A stretch of 64,000 bases of DNA, taken from assembly GCA_963665865.2 (NCBI GenBank), contig CAXXWF010000001.1:3410001-3474000 (forward strand), in the 5' to 3' direction. A model generated the notes under the pieces. The model was not told the origin of the DNA. It ran no database searches and worked only from the letters and a program-made list of their open reading frames with translations. This DNA comes from PHAA01 sp963665865 (GTDB lineage Bacteria > Bacillota > Syntrophomonadia > Syntrophomonadales > Syntrophomonadaceae). How positions within the stretch are numbered: the first letter of the stretch is position 1; every line of letters begins with the position of its first letter. The translations under genes and the position numbers were made by a program. Below, piece by piece: positions 41,060 through 53,761 of this stretch.

Positions 41060-42358
41060 ATGTTGAAAAGGATCGCCGAAGATATTGCCGCCGCCGGAGG
41101 CAGAGCCTTCTATGTAGGTGGATATGTCCGCAATCAACTGATGAACATCGCGCCTGAAGATGGCGAAGATATTGACATAGAGGTCTATTTTCTCAGCATT
41201 GAGGAACTTCAATCCCTATTATCTCGATATGGAACCACCCGGTTGGTCGGCAAGTCCTTTCCGGTTATTAAAATCAGCGGCCACCAGGAATGGGATTTTA
41301 CGGTGCCGGTAAAACCGGATATTTCTTTCGCTGGTGCCTGTGCTAGACGAGATTTTACGATTAACTCTATGATGATGGATGTTTTAAGCGGGGAAATAAA
41401 TGATTTCTACGGGGGAAGAAAAGATATAGACAACCATATTATCAAACACACAACCCCTGGTGTATTCATTCAGGATCCGCTGCGGGTCTACCGGGCAATT
41501 CAATTTGCGGCTCGCTTCATGTTTACTATCCATCCAGAAACAATTGAACTAATGATACAGACGGATTTAAGGGACGTTAACCGCGAAAGAATATACGAGG
41601 AATTAAAAAAACTCCTCATGTTATCACCAGAGCCATCCATTGGACTGCGCTATTTACAGAAAACCGGTGTGTTGGAGCGAATGCACCCTTTACTTTTTAA
41701 GCTAATAGATTGTGAACAGTCGCCCCAGCACCATCCTGAAGGTGATGTCTGGGAGCATACCCTCTTGGTAGTAGACCAGGCCGCTCGATTGAAAGCCAGT
41801 TCATCAAATCCTGAGGCTCTGATGGTGGCCGCCCTATTACATGATATAGGCAAACCCGGGACTACCCAAGTAACAGGGGATAAAATCACAACCTATGGAC
41901 ATGATGTACTGGGGGAAAAGCTGGTCCGCTCTTTTCTACAGGAATTAACTCACAACCTGACCTTAATTAATGCAGTAGCAGTACTGACCAGAGAACATAT
42001 GCATCCGATTTTGCTTTATAAGGACCGGCAGCATGTTACTGATAAGGCCATAAGAAAACTAGTAGACCGGGTAAACTTGAATGAATTACTTTTGATGGCG
42101 GAAGCTGACTTGATGGGTAGAAATGTGGAGAGAGACTTCGATGTTATTAGGAAGTGGTTTATGGATAAAGTCTTCCGTCTGGGACTTGATCCGGATAAAA
42201 GAATCGAGCCCCTGGTTCAGGGTCGAGACCTTTTGAAAATAGGGTTAGAGCCCGGACCTGCTTATACCAGGACTCTTGCTGATGCCTTTGAACTGCAGCT
42301 GGAAGGTAAAACTAAAGAAGCAATTTTGGAACAAATTCAGCATCACCAACTCAAATAA
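41060..42358 (+). CDS. HD-domain tRNA nucleotidyltransferase-like protein
   Basis: A 432-residue protein of the class II CCA-adding/poly(A) polymerase family. The head domain has FYVGGYVRNQLM and the acidic DIDIEVY pair (about 11-50), the RRDFTINSMMMD motif and FYGGRKDIDN. The neck has DPLRVYRAIQFAARFMF. The C-terminal part is an HD phosphohydrolase domain (HPEGDVWEHTLLVVDQA; LLHDIGKP). Bacterial CCA enzymes with HD domains add or repair the 3' CCA of tRNA. The ATG at 41060 has GAGAGGTGAG upstream. Confidence 0.85.
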   Translation: MLKRIAEDIAAAGGRAFYVGGYVRNQLMNIAPEDGEDIDIEVYFLSIEELQSLLSRYGTTRLVGKSFPVIKISGHQEWDFTVPVKPDISFAGACARRDFTINSMMMDVLSGEINDFYGGRKDIDNHIIKHTTPGVFIQDPLRVYRAIQFAARFMFTIHPETIELMIQTDLRDVNRERIYEELKKLLMLSPEPSIGLRYLQKTGVLERMHPLLFKLIDCEQSPQHHPEGDVWEHTLLVVDQAARLKASSSNPEALMVAALLHDIGKPGTTQVTGDKITTYGHDVLGEKLVRSFLQELTHNLTLINAVAVLTREHMHPILLYKDRQHVTDKAIRKLVDRVNLNELLLMAEADLMGRNVERDFDVIRKWFMDKVFRLGLDPDKRIEPLVQGRDLLKIGLEPGPAYTRTLADAFELQLEGKTKEAILEQIQHHQLK

Positions 42359-42394
42359 TAGCCTCCTATTAACTTGTCATATCTATTCATAATA

Positions 42395-42446
42395 GGGCGG
42401 TTCTCCTTGTTACGCCGAAATGCGCATTGGGAGAACCGCCCCTTTT
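42395..42446 (+). terminator. Terminator of the nucleotidyltransferase gene, REP-related
   Basis: GGGCGGTTCTCC (42395-42406) and its complement (42430-42441) form a 12-bp stem ending in CTTTT. The CGGTTCTCC text is related to the GGACGGTTCTC repeat core. Confidence 0.7.
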
Positions 42447-42496
42447 CATCTTTAAATATTACATCCCGAGGTTCATTCGTAATGTTACACTTTTTG

Positions 42497-42560
42497 ATGT
42501 AAAGCATGCTTGACATATTTTAATTTATTGCATAGAATCAATGTAAAGCTCCCTTGACAT
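42497..42560. promoter_or_regulatory. Tandem operators upstream of XRE regulator
   Basis: Two 20-bp sites (42497-42516, 42541-42560) share ATGTAAAGC at the left and CTTGACAT at the right, so each is a near-palindrome (ATGT.AAGC / GCTT.ACAT). One covers the -35 and the other lies just past the -10. The centre-to-centre spacing is 44 bp, about four helical turns. This is a typical autoregulation layout. Confidence 0.65.
42510..42538 (+). promoter_or_regulatory. Sigma-A promoter of the XRE operon
   Basis: TTGACA (42510-42515) and TAGAAT (42533-42538), 17-nt spacing. It lies between and partly within the two operators. Confidence 0.7.
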
Positions 42561-42575
42561 TTGGAGGTGAATTAA

Positions 42576-42779
42576 TTGGAAAATCGACTGCGCGAATTGC
42601 GGGAGCAAAATGGTCTTACCCAGGAAGATCTGGCAGTTAGAGCAAATGTATCCCGCCAGACTATTATTTCTTTGGAAAAGGGTAAGTACAACCCTTCTAT
42701 TTTTTTAGCTTATAGACTGGCCCAGGTATTTCATTTGCCCATTGAAGCAGTATTCGTTTTTGAAGCAGGAGAGGAGTAA
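42576..42779 (+). CDS. XRE-family (Cro/cI-type) regulator, YozG-like
   Basis: A 67-residue helix-turn-helix protein (about residues 4-60, LTQEDLAVRANVSRQTIISLEKGKYNPS). The TTG start has GGAGGTG upstream. It is followed at 5 nt by a membrane-protein gene; this pairing of a short XRE regulator with a small multi-pass membrane protein is common in Firmicutes. The tandem operators suggest that it represses its own operon. Confidence 0.88.
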   Translation: MENRLRELREQNGLTQEDLAVRANVSRQTIISLEKGKYNPSIFLAYRLAQVFHLPIEAVFVFEAGEE

Positions 42780-42784
42780 TTGTA

Positions 42785-43183
42785 ATGAAAATTAAAAATC
42801 GTGATTTCCTACGTTATATTATGTTGTTCTTATTATTCAGCATTGGTATCTGGCAGAACTTAAGCGGTAATATCTCCTACGGCAGCGGTTTAATGGGAGG
42901 AGCCATCGGCGTTTTTATCGCTCTTACCTTTAAACAAAGGAAAATGAGACAAATGGAGGCGCAAGGCCTGAATACCTATGATGAAAGAGCATGGTTCATA
43001 GCCGGTAGAGCCGCCTATTTCACCTATTTAACTTTTGCCCTGGGAAGTGCTTTTGTTGTCTTGATTGGATCCATCTGGGGCCCGCCGGTTCTGGTAAACC
43101 CCTATAATTTTCTGGGCATATGTTTGAGCCTATTGGTATTGCTCTACATTTGCTTCTATTATTATTTCAATCGAAAAATGTAA
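42785..43183 (+). CDS. Small multi-pass membrane protein, DUF2178-like
   Basis: A 132-residue protein with about four membrane helices. The cytoplasmic loop with GLNTYDERAWFIAGRAAYFTY (near 58-78) resembles the D/ERxxxI.....A segment of DUF2178-type proteins. Function unknown. It forms an operon with the XRE gene 5 nt upstream and probably with the next membrane protein. Confidence 0.65.
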   Translation: MKIKNRDFLRYIMLFLLFSIGIWQNLSGNISYGSGLMGGAIGVFIALTFKQRKMRQMEAQGLNTYDERAWFIAGRAAYFTYLTFALGSAFVVLIGSIWGPPVLVNPYNFLGICLSLLVLLYICFYYYFNRKM

Positions 43184-43286
43184 CCCAGCCCCTAACCCTT
43201 ATACTGATACATTTTGAGCAACCCATTGAGGTTATTGCTTACCATTAAAACTGGATTATATAATCCATCGAAAGCGAGGTTTTAAT

Positions 43287-43697
43287 ATGAATGTTAATAA
43301 GTACATTAAGAGACAGGCTTGGGGTTATTCTGTGATGCTTATAATTGGTATAGCGGCATTGTTTATTGGTTATATTCTAAAATATGAAACTCAAGTAATG
43401 AGCGGGATTGTCTTTGGTTTTCTCCCGGTAGGTATTGGTGGCCTATTAATAATGCTCTATTCCCGTAGTAATCCCAAAATGCAGCGCAACATTGAAATGG
43501 AAGCTGATGAAAGGAATGTGTTTATTAGAGATAAAACTGGTGCTACTGCCTTCTGGATCACTATGTGGTATGTATTTGCATTAAACCTGTATTCAAATAT
43601 AGCCAATTTAACACCGTTTCAATTTAGTTTTTCAACCTTGATTTTTATGATAGTAGTATATTTTCTTATCCTATTCATAAATATCGGCAAATACTAG
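43287..43697 (+). CDS. Small multi-pass membrane protein, similar layout to its neighbour
   Basis: A 136-residue protein with about four helices. A central loop EMEADERNVFIRDKTGATAFW (near 71-91) resembles the DERAWFIAGRAA loop of the preceding protein, so the two may be distant paralogues. The start has AAAGCGAGG upstream. It lies about 100 nt after the first membrane gene. Function unknown. Confidence 0.62.
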   Translation: MNVNKYIKRQAWGYSVMLIIGIAALFIGYILKYETQVMSGIVFGFLPVGIGGLLIMLYSRSNPKMQRNIEMEADERNVFIRDKTGATAFWITMWYVFALNLYSNIANLTPFQFSFSTLIFMIVVYFLILFINIGKY

Positions 43698-43704
43698 AAT
43701 ACGG

Positions 43705-43842
43705 TTATAAATGAAAACCGGCCCTTATCGTATAATAAAGCCGGGAAAATGCGCCCATTTCGGCTTTAATTCTTTCATATAGTACGATTGAGAACCGTTT
43801 ATCTGCGCTTTCCTTGAGCAGATCGCGAATTTCCGTCAGCAA
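43705..43842 (-). CDS. Possible small protein, 45 residues
   Basis: Frame starting with TTG at 43842 behind AAGGA, convergent with the membrane gene (stops 8 nt apart). The product begins LLTEIRDLLKESADKRFS and has an amphipathic, regular composition (KESADKRF, IKAEMGAFSRLYYTIRAG). It has no match that I recognise. It could be the remnant of a longer gene; there is no frame upstream. Confidence 0.3.
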   Translation of the reverse strand: MLTEIRDLLKESADKRFSIVLYERIKAEMGAFSRLYYTIRAGFHL

Positions 43843-43890
43843 TACCTCTTCCTTTTAGTCATAATCTCCATACAACCCTCCCGTTATGGG

Positions 43891-43919
43891 TTGACATATG
43901 TTTATTAATTTCTTATAGT
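43891..43919 (+). promoter_or_regulatory. Sigma-A promoter of small wHTH gene
   Basis: TTGACA (43891-43896) and TATAGT (43914-43919) with 17-nt spacing, 31 nt before the start codon. Confidence 0.7.
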
Positions 43920-43950
43920 ATTTGGAAGCTAATCGAAAGGGGTGCTATGG

Positions 43951-44127
43951 ATGGAGAACGAAAATAAGGTGTTAGCTGTTTTTAAGCAAGAGGCTAAACC
44001 TCTGAGTTCGAAAGAAGTCGCAGAGTTGTCCGGGATTGATAAAAAAGATGTCGACAAAATCATTAAGAAACTTAAGGATAGCGACAAACTAGATTCCCCC
44101 AAGAGATGCTATTACCAGATTAAATAA
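43951..44127 (+). CDS. Small winged-helix-like protein
   Basis: A 58-residue protein. KPLSSKEVAELSGIDKKDVDKIIKKLKDSDKLDSPKRCYY has the helix-turn-helix plus wing pattern of MarR/ArsR-type minimal DNA-binding proteins. The ATG at 43951 has AGGGGTG 6 nt upstream, and a near-consensus promoter precedes it. It may be a free-standing transcription factor. Regulated genes unknown. Confidence 0.68.
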   Translation: MENENKVLAVFKQEAKPLSSKEVAELSGIDKKDVDKIIKKLKDSDKLDSPKRCYYQIK

Positions 44128-44325
44128 AAATAAGGGCATCGTTAGACCGCTACTCTCTCCATATCCACGCAATAATTTTATCATCACATTGTTGTATACA
44201 TAAATTTATCGTCCAAAAGCTTTCATATTTATCTATAATATATTTTAATTACTAATAAAGATTGTGGCTTCTGCCCACAGCCAATATTTCGATTTAACAG
44301 TATTTATTGAGGAGTTGACTACGTA

Positions 44326-45393
44326 ATGGAAGAAATCAGTATCCAGAGAAATCAAAATCCCAAGCCCAAACCTGATCAATCCGCGCTCGGATTTGGACAA
44401 CTCTTTACTGATCACATGTTTGTGATGGATTACGAAGAGGGAAAAGGCTGGCATAGTCCACGAATTGTCCCATATGGGCCTATGGCACTAGATCCTTCGG
44501 TAATGGTCGTACACTATGGCCAGGCTACCTTTGAAGGTATGAAGGCTTATCGAACTGCAGACAAGAAGATCCTGCTTTTCCGTCCTTATGCCAACATGGA
44601 ACGGATGAATATCTCCAATGAACGTCTCTGTATACCCGCTCTTGACGTTGAATTTGCAGTTTTCGCCATAAAGAAACTGGTGGAAGTTGAAGAAGATTGG
44701 ATTCCTGAGGCTGAGGGTACATCCCTCTATATCCGTCCCTTTATTTTTGCCACCGATCCTTATTTAGGCGTGAGACCGTCACATACTTACAGTTTTATGG
44801 TGATACTTTCACCAGTAGGAGCATATTATCCCGAAGGCATTGATCCAGTTAAAATATTTGTAGAAGAAACATATGTCCGTGCGGTAAAAGGCGGTTTAGG
44901 ATTTACTAAGACACCGGGCAATTATGCTGCCAGCATTAAAGCTCAAGAAGTTGCCAAAGAAAAGGGTTACACCCAGGTTTTATGGTTGGATGGAATTGAG
45001 AATAAATATGTTGAAGAAGTTGGGACTATGAACGTGTTCTTCAAAATAAATGGTGTGGTCATCACTCCAGCTCTGGAGGGAAGTATTCTTGCCGGGATAA
45101 CCAGGGATTCCACCATCAAACTTCTCAAGCACTGGGGAGTTCCTGTCGAAGAGAGAAAAATCAGCATCCAAGAGATATATGAAGCGCATGCCCAAGGTAA
45201 ACTTGATGAAGCCTTCGGAACAGGGACCGCCGCAGTAATATCTCCCATAGGCGAATTGAACTATAAGGGGCAGATAATATCGATCAACAATGGTGAGATC
45301 GGTGAAACATCTGCCAAGATTTACGACACGATGACCGGTATACAAAATGGTGTGCTTGAAGACACGTTTGGCTGGACATCTAGGGTAAAATAG
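44326..45393 (+). CDS. ilvE: Branched-chain amino acid aminotransferase
   Basis: PLP fold IV transaminase of 355 residues that interconverts Leu/Ile/Val and their 2-oxoacids. Visible are HYGQATFEGMKAYR near 66, the Lys-bearing GGLGFTKTPGNYAASIKAQEVAKEKG (PLP Lys near 205), VEEVGTMNVFF and the LAGITRDS loop. It belongs to the long BCAT1-like subgroup. GAGGAG precedes the ATG at fair spacing. Its products could feed a branched-chain 2-oxoacid oxidoreductase such as the korABCD-like complex at 52-55 kb. Confidence 0.94.
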   Translation: MEEISIQRNQNPKPKPDQSALGFGQLFTDHMFVMDYEEGKGWHSPRIVPYGPMALDPSVMVVHYGQATFEGMKAYRTADKKILLFRPYANMERMNISNERLCIPALDVEFAVFAIKKLVEVEEDWIPEAEGTSLYIRPFIFATDPYLGVRPSHTYSFMVILSPVGAYYPEGIDPVKIFVEETYVRAVKGGLGFTKTPGNYAASIKAQEVAKEKGYTQVLWLDGIENKYVEEVGTMNVFFKINGVVITPALEGSILAGITRDSTIKLLKHWGVPVEERKISIQEIYEAHAQGKLDEAFGTGTAAVISPIGELNYKGQIISINNGEIGETSAKIYDTMTGIQNGVLEDTFGWTSRVK

Positions 45394-45418
45394 TCAGGTT
45401 ATTAATTGTCAGAAATAC

Positions 45419-45471
45419 AACGGATCTGATATTGTACTGTGAAAGTATAACATCAGATCCGTTCTGTTTCC
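45419..45471 (+). terminator. Terminator after ilvE
   Basis: A 12-bp perfect stem AACGGATCTGAT with complement ending at 45463, 21-nt loop, then CTGTTTCC. It stands between the convergent ilvE and PPOX genes and may serve both. Confidence 0.75.
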
Positions 45472-45487
45472 TAAGCCATTTCTTTGG

Positions 45488-45964
45488 TTAGTTCTGTTCA
45501 AGACCCTCTCTATACGCGATTTTATTAATCAGGTCTATTCGATCAACATAAAAACTCATTCCTTCAAATCCAAAGCAGGTTATAGATTGGATTTCAATCT
45601 CGATTATTTGCATACCCTCGAATCTAGAGAAAATATCAAAGTACTTGGATTGCTTGGCCTGATAGAGTTGTGCATAATTAGTATTATTTTTGTCCGATAC
45701 ACCGCCCTTTATTGATGCGATCCCCTCTATTTGAAAATTATTGTAGCATAAGGCAACCCTTGGATTGATCCGCATTTGAGTACACTTTGTATGATGACCC
45801 CAGGAAAGAAAAATAACTTTTGATCCATAACATGCGGTTGATACTACTCTGGAAGTCACCCGATTTTCGCTACAAGTTGACAACACCATCTCGGTTACAT
45901 CTTCCAACATCTTATACTTTTCATTAATAATCTCTTCAAAATTGAATTCCTTCATACCTTTCAT
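45488..45964 (-). CDS. Pyridoxamine 5'-phosphate oxidase-like flavin-binding protein
   Basis: A 158-residue split-barrel protein. The N-terminal MVLSTCSENRVTSRVVST and SKVIFLSWGHHTKCTQMRINPRVALCY fit PPOX/general-stress-26-type FMN-binding proteins. AAGGAG precedes the ATG by 10 nt. It is divergent from an HxlR regulator, with a perfect palindromic operator between them. This is typical of a redox- or aldehyde-responsive pair. Substrate unknown. Confidence 0.8.
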   Translation of the reverse strand: MKGMKEFNFEEIINEKYKMLEDVTEMVLSTCSENRVTSRVVSTACYGSKVIFLSWGHHTKCTQMRINPRVALCYNNFQIEGIASIKGGVSDKNNTNYAQLYQAKQSKYFDIFSRFEGMQIIEIEIQSITCFGFEGMSFYVDRIDLINKIAYREGLEQN

Positions 45965-46073
45965 TTTTTCACTACTCCTTTACATTTATTTACTCTTATT
46001 GACCTATATGGTTTATTTTTGTAATGTCTAATATAATAATAATTGGCGTTCCCGTAATAGTAAATTACGCATA

Positions 46074-46096
46074 TTAATATGACTATGTCATATTAA
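46074..46096. promoter_or_regulatory. HxlR operator candidate
   Basis: Perfect palindrome with 10-bp arms TTAATATGAC and complement around a 3-nt centre, 33 nt before hxlR-like gene. A second shorter palindrome (CGTAAT ... ATTACG, 46053-46069) lies next to it on the side of the divergent gene. Confidence 0.65.
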
Positions 46097-46128
46097 ACCG
46101 ACTATTAGATATTAGGAGGATATAATAG

Positions 46129-46548
46129 ATGGCTAACGGCGAGGAAAAAAACTACATATGCCCTGTATCTGCAATGCAAAATATTCTGACGGGAAAGTGG
46201 AAGTTGTCAATTCTATGGATTCTGGGCAGAAAAACGACAAGATTTGGTGAACTGCAAAGATTGATTCCCAATGTGTCGCGTGGGGTTCTAACTCAGCAAT
46301 TAAAAGAGCTTGAACATCATAAAATTGTACACAGAGAGGTATATAATGAAGTCCCGCCAAGAGTTGAATACTCCTTGACAGAAATCGGAAGAGGCTTCAT
46401 TCCTGTAATGATGAATATTATGGAATGGGGAGTTGGATTTATCAAGGAAATCTCGGATTGTGATATGGATATCTGTATTTCCAGTAAATTTAATTGTAAC
46501 AGGTGCTATGAAATGTTACTATCGGGAGAATTTAAACAACACAGTTAA
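46129..46548 (+). CDS. HxlR-family transcriptional regulator
   Basis: Winged-helix regulator of 139 residues. CPVSAMQNILTGKWKLSILWIL has the family N-terminal Cys. TTRFGELQRLIPNVSRGVLTQQLKELE is the helix-turn-helix, and PPRVEYSLTEIGRGF the wing. It has extra C-terminal Cys residues (CDMDICISSKFNCNRCYEM) that could bind metal or sense thiols. It is divergent from a PPOX-like protein. The strong palindrome between them suggests autoregulation and control of that gene. Confidence 0.9.
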   Translation: MANGEEKNYICPVSAMQNILTGKWKLSILWILGRKTTRFGELQRLIPNVSRGVLTQQLKELEHHKIVHREVYNEVPPRVEYSLTEIGRGFIPVMMNIMEWGVGFIKEISDCDMDICISSKFNCNRCYEMLLSGEFKQHS

Positions 46549-46673
46549 TGTCATCTGCTGTATTACATACCTACATTTCTTCGAGTCCATCTCAACACCT
46601 AGGCAAGTTCGAGTACGTTTTTAAAATGGTAAACGAGACGCCGTTCACCAACAGCTGTGGGATACCATAGACG

Positions 46674-46705
46674 AAAAGAGCTCCTCATTATGAGGAGCTC
46701 TTTTA
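46674..46705 (-). terminator. Terminator of the rRNA operon
   Basis: AAAAGAGCTCCTCAT with its exact complement forms a near-perfect hairpin with T runs on both strands, 10 nt past the 5S end. It also shields the operon from the convergent hxlR-like gene. Confidence 0.9.
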
Positions 46706-46714
46706 AAAATTAAA

Positions 46715-46828
46715 TCCTGGCGACGTCCTACTCTCCCACAGAGAACTGCAGTACCATTGGCGCTGGAGAGCTTAACTGCCGTGTTCGGGATGGGAACGGG
46801 TGTAGCCTCTCCGCTATAGTCACCAGGA
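46715..46828 (-). rRNA. rrf: 5S rRNA
   Basis: On the minus strand the sequence starts CCTGGTGACTATAGCGGAGAG and ends CGTCGCCAGG. It contains the loop signature TTCCCATCCCGAACACGGCAG and ends pair with each other. It is the last gene of the operon, about 190 nt after 23S. Confidence 0.95.
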
Positions 46829-47018
46829 AATTTGATTACATATTTAGTTATGTATCCGCGATCTTAAAGATCTTTCCGCCCTACCCTTCGGTCGGGCATC
46901 TGATATCGTGGTATTTCATTCTTCGTTTGACTCAGATGAAACACACAAGATCTCTGAAAACTGCACAAGAATAATAGAAGTAGGAAGTATTTGGGTTCTC
47001 TACGAGAAATCATAATTA

Positions 47019-50016
<2,998 letters not shown>

Positions 50017-50291
50017 TATTTTATTGGTAATAACACACCCTCATGTGTTATTACCTTTTTCCTCGCGAGAGAACTTTCCTCTAGTTACTCCTTAATCAGC
50101 CTTACGCTTCTTTTTCGAGTCTCTAGTGAATTGTTCCTACTTCGTTATTCTTATCTTGTGCAGTTTTCAAAGATCTTTCTGAGCCCGTAGGCCAAAAAAA
50201 TAACATTACTATATATAAAACGAACAAGAGAAAGAGAAGAGATCGACCGATAGGAATTTAGATATGTCGGTCAGACATATCAATTCTCCTT

Positions 50292-51846
<1,555 letters not shown>

Positions 51847-52098
51847 ATTAATATAGTGACTTCCCCTTGTTACGGGACATTCCTCCTGGGAGGTGTGTCC
51901 CAATACCTTAGTGTCTGCCCCCATACTTTTTTCTTCATCGGAGCCTTGATGGCTCTAATAAAAGTTCTCGCTGGACCGTTGATTTCTTAAAATCAACTTT
52001 TTTCGCACTTCTCTTTTCTCTTTGTTCAGTTTTATCAAGATCATCGCCCCGGTTTCCCGGAACTTCGCTCTCTCACTTCCGTGTTGCGCGCAAGAACT

Positions 52099-52127
52099 AT
52101 AATATCATGGCCCTTTTCTTATGTCAA
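52099..52127 (-). promoter_or_regulatory. Sigma-A promoter of the rRNA operon
   Basis: On the minus strand, TTGACA (52122-52127) and TATTAT (52099-52104), 17-nt spacing, about 250 nt upstream of 16S. The 51847-52098 stretch is a transcribed leader with T-rich and hairpin segments and no gene. Confidence 0.8.
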
Positions 52128-52155
52128 GGAATTTTGGACTCTTTTTTAATAAAAA

Positions 52156-52416
52156 TTATACGGTTCTCTTTTTGGCTTTTTTTTCAATATAAATAGCACA
52201 GTCCGGACATACCATTTCACATATACTACAGGCAATGCAGCTGTCTTCGTCCTTTGGTTTTACTGTAGGGGTACCATAAACTCCTAGTTTGTCTGACCAG
52301 ACCAGGACCTGGTTAGGACACTTTTCCTTGCAGAGCCCGCAGCCTTTGCAGTAATAAGGGAAGATATGAAAATTAGCTTTATCCATCTCAAATGATATAA
52401 CTTCCTTCTCAGGCAT
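52156..52416 (-). CDS. 2-oxoacid:ferredoxin oxidoreductase, delta subunit (ferredoxin-like)
   Basis: An 86-residue 2[4Fe-4S] protein with CKGCGLCKEKCP (near 23-34) and CIACSICEMVCP (near 61-72). It carries electrons from the TPP site to ferredoxin. Its start overlaps the gamma gene by 8 nt. It is the last gene of a korA-B-C-D-like operon. The separate small subunit fits 2-oxoglutarate or branched-chain 2-oxoacid oxidoreductases; which one is not decided. Confidence 0.9.
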   Translation of the reverse strand: MPEKEVISFEMDKANFHIFPYYCKGCGLCKEKCPNQVLVWSDKLGVYGTPTVKPKDEDSCIACSICEMVCPDCAIYIEKKAKKRTV

Positions 52417-52996
52417 TCTGAGCCACCCCTTCCTGCAATGCTTTTTCAGCCATCTGCCGGCCGATTTCCAAAGCCCTAAAGTTCAAATCCCGCAAGTCGG
52501 GATTCTTTTCAAATTTATAACCCAGTTTATGTTCTAAGGCGGCCTTGGCAGCTTCAAAACTAACAATGCCGCTTAACCCTATTACGAAGCCCATGATAAT
52601 AATGTTAAATACACGGGGCTGCAATTCTATATTGGCCGTCTCTACAGCTGGTATAGCGATGATCTTCTTTGCTGCTTGCGGCAGTTCATCCGGCTCCAGT
52701 TTAAAACTGGAATCATAAACAAATAGGGTCTCCGGACCAGAGTATCCCAGCATTCTGACCACCGCCCGTTCGCTCAGAGCCACCACTATATCGGCTTTTT
52801 GAAACTTAGGGGCACCTATTCTAACATCGCTGAACTGTATAAAAGCAATCGATACCCCACCCCTCTGCTCCAAACCAAAGTTGGGTATATATAAAGCCTG
52901 TTGGTTGTTTTCATAGGCAGCTTCTGCCATGATCTCAGCTATGGATTGCACTCCCTGGCCACCTTCACCGGCGAGTGCAATTCTTATTAATGACAT
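52409..52996 (-). CDS. 2-oxoacid:ferredoxin oxidoreductase, gamma subunit
   Basis: A 195-residue subunit of the heterotetrameric enzyme. IALAGEGGQGVQSIAEIMAEAA is the gamma-domain signature. RGGVSIAFIQFSDVRIGAPKFQKADIVVAL gives the domain core. The ATG shares bases with the beta stop codon (TAATG), so translation is coupled. It works with the alpha, beta and delta subunits next to it. Confidence 0.92.
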   Translation of the reverse strand: MSLIRIALAGEGGQGVQSIAEIMAEAAYENNQQALYIPNFGLEQRGGVSIAFIQFSDVRIGAPKFQKADIVVALSERAVVRMLGYSGPETLFVYDSSFKLEPDELPQAAKKIIAIPAVETANIELQPRVFNIIIMGFVIGLSGIVSFEAAKAALEHKLGYKFEKNPDLRDLNFRALEIGRQMAEKALQEGVAQNA

Positions 52997-53745
52997 TATT
53001 TATCCCCCTTTCCCAGCGGATTTTTTAACTCCCCAACCGGGAATTGTTTTTCCATTTCGTCCTCTAGGAAATTCCAGGTTTGGGCAGCATTGGTGCGCCA
53101 ATTGGTGGGACAGGTTGACAGAGCCTCTACAAATGAGAATCCATTACCTTCTATTTGATTCTTTAGTGCGGTTTTTATATATTTCTTAAGTTGTTTATAC
53201 TTGGACACCGTTCCTCGGGCGATATAGGCACCTTCCCCTGTTACTGCGGCAAGAAATTCGGGACCCATCATGGGATAACCGGTTAATGCCGGGTCACGTC
53301 CATAAGGGGTAGTTTCTGTCTTTTGTCCAGGCAAAGTGGTGGGAGCCATTTGCCCCCCGGTCATCCCATAATTGGTATTATTGACCAGGATCAAGGTTAC
53401 TTTCTCATTACGTACGGCGGAGTTCAGAAGATGCTGTGAACCGATGGAGTATCCACCGCCATCACCCATGTAACCAACACAGATCAGTTCGGGACGCGAT
53501 CTCTTGATACCCACCATAACCGGGGTGGTTCTGCCGTGGTGGGTTTGAGTGCTGTCACAGGCAAAGAAGTCCCATGCGAGCAATGAGCAACCTATATCAC
53601 AGCCAAATATGGTCTGATCCTGAATTTCAAGTTCATCTATAGCTTCTCCTAGTGCTTTTAATACAATTCCATGTCCGCATCCCGGACAGAATTTGTGCGG
53701 CTTGGTGGGAAGATACCACGATTTTGGCACTACTGGAGCAATCAT
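52996..53745 (-). CDS. 2-oxoacid:ferredoxin oxidoreductase, beta (TPP) subunit
   Basis: A 249-residue TPP-binding subunit. FCPGCGHGIVLKALGEAI contains the N-terminal CPGCG. GYMGDGGGYSIG (near 92) with NNTNYGMTGGQ (near 120) is the TPP/Mg motif. Fe-S ligands CPGC and later C residues are as in KorB/VorB. GGAGG precedes the ATG. Substrate may be 2-oxoglutarate or branched-chain 2-oxoacids. Confidence 0.92.
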   Translation of the reverse strand: MIAPVVPKSWYLPTKPHKFCPGCGHGIVLKALGEAIDELEIQDQTIFGCDIGCSLLAWDFFACDSTQTHHGRTTPVMVGIKRSRPELICVGYMGDGGGYSIGSQHLLNSAVRNEKVTLILVNNTNYGMTGGQMAPTTLPGQKTETTPYGRDPALTGYPMMGPEFLAAVTGEGAYIARGTVSKYKQLKKYIKTALKNQIEGNGFSFVEALSTCPTNWRTNAAQTWNFLEDEMEKQFPVGELKNPLGKGDK

Positions 53746-53761
53746 TCTTTAACCTCCTTTC

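Noticed and set aside
50017..50291. tRNA-Ile or tRNA-Ala in the 16S-23S spacer
   Set aside because: No cloverleaf or TTCGANTC-type T loop seen; the space is filled by processing stems.
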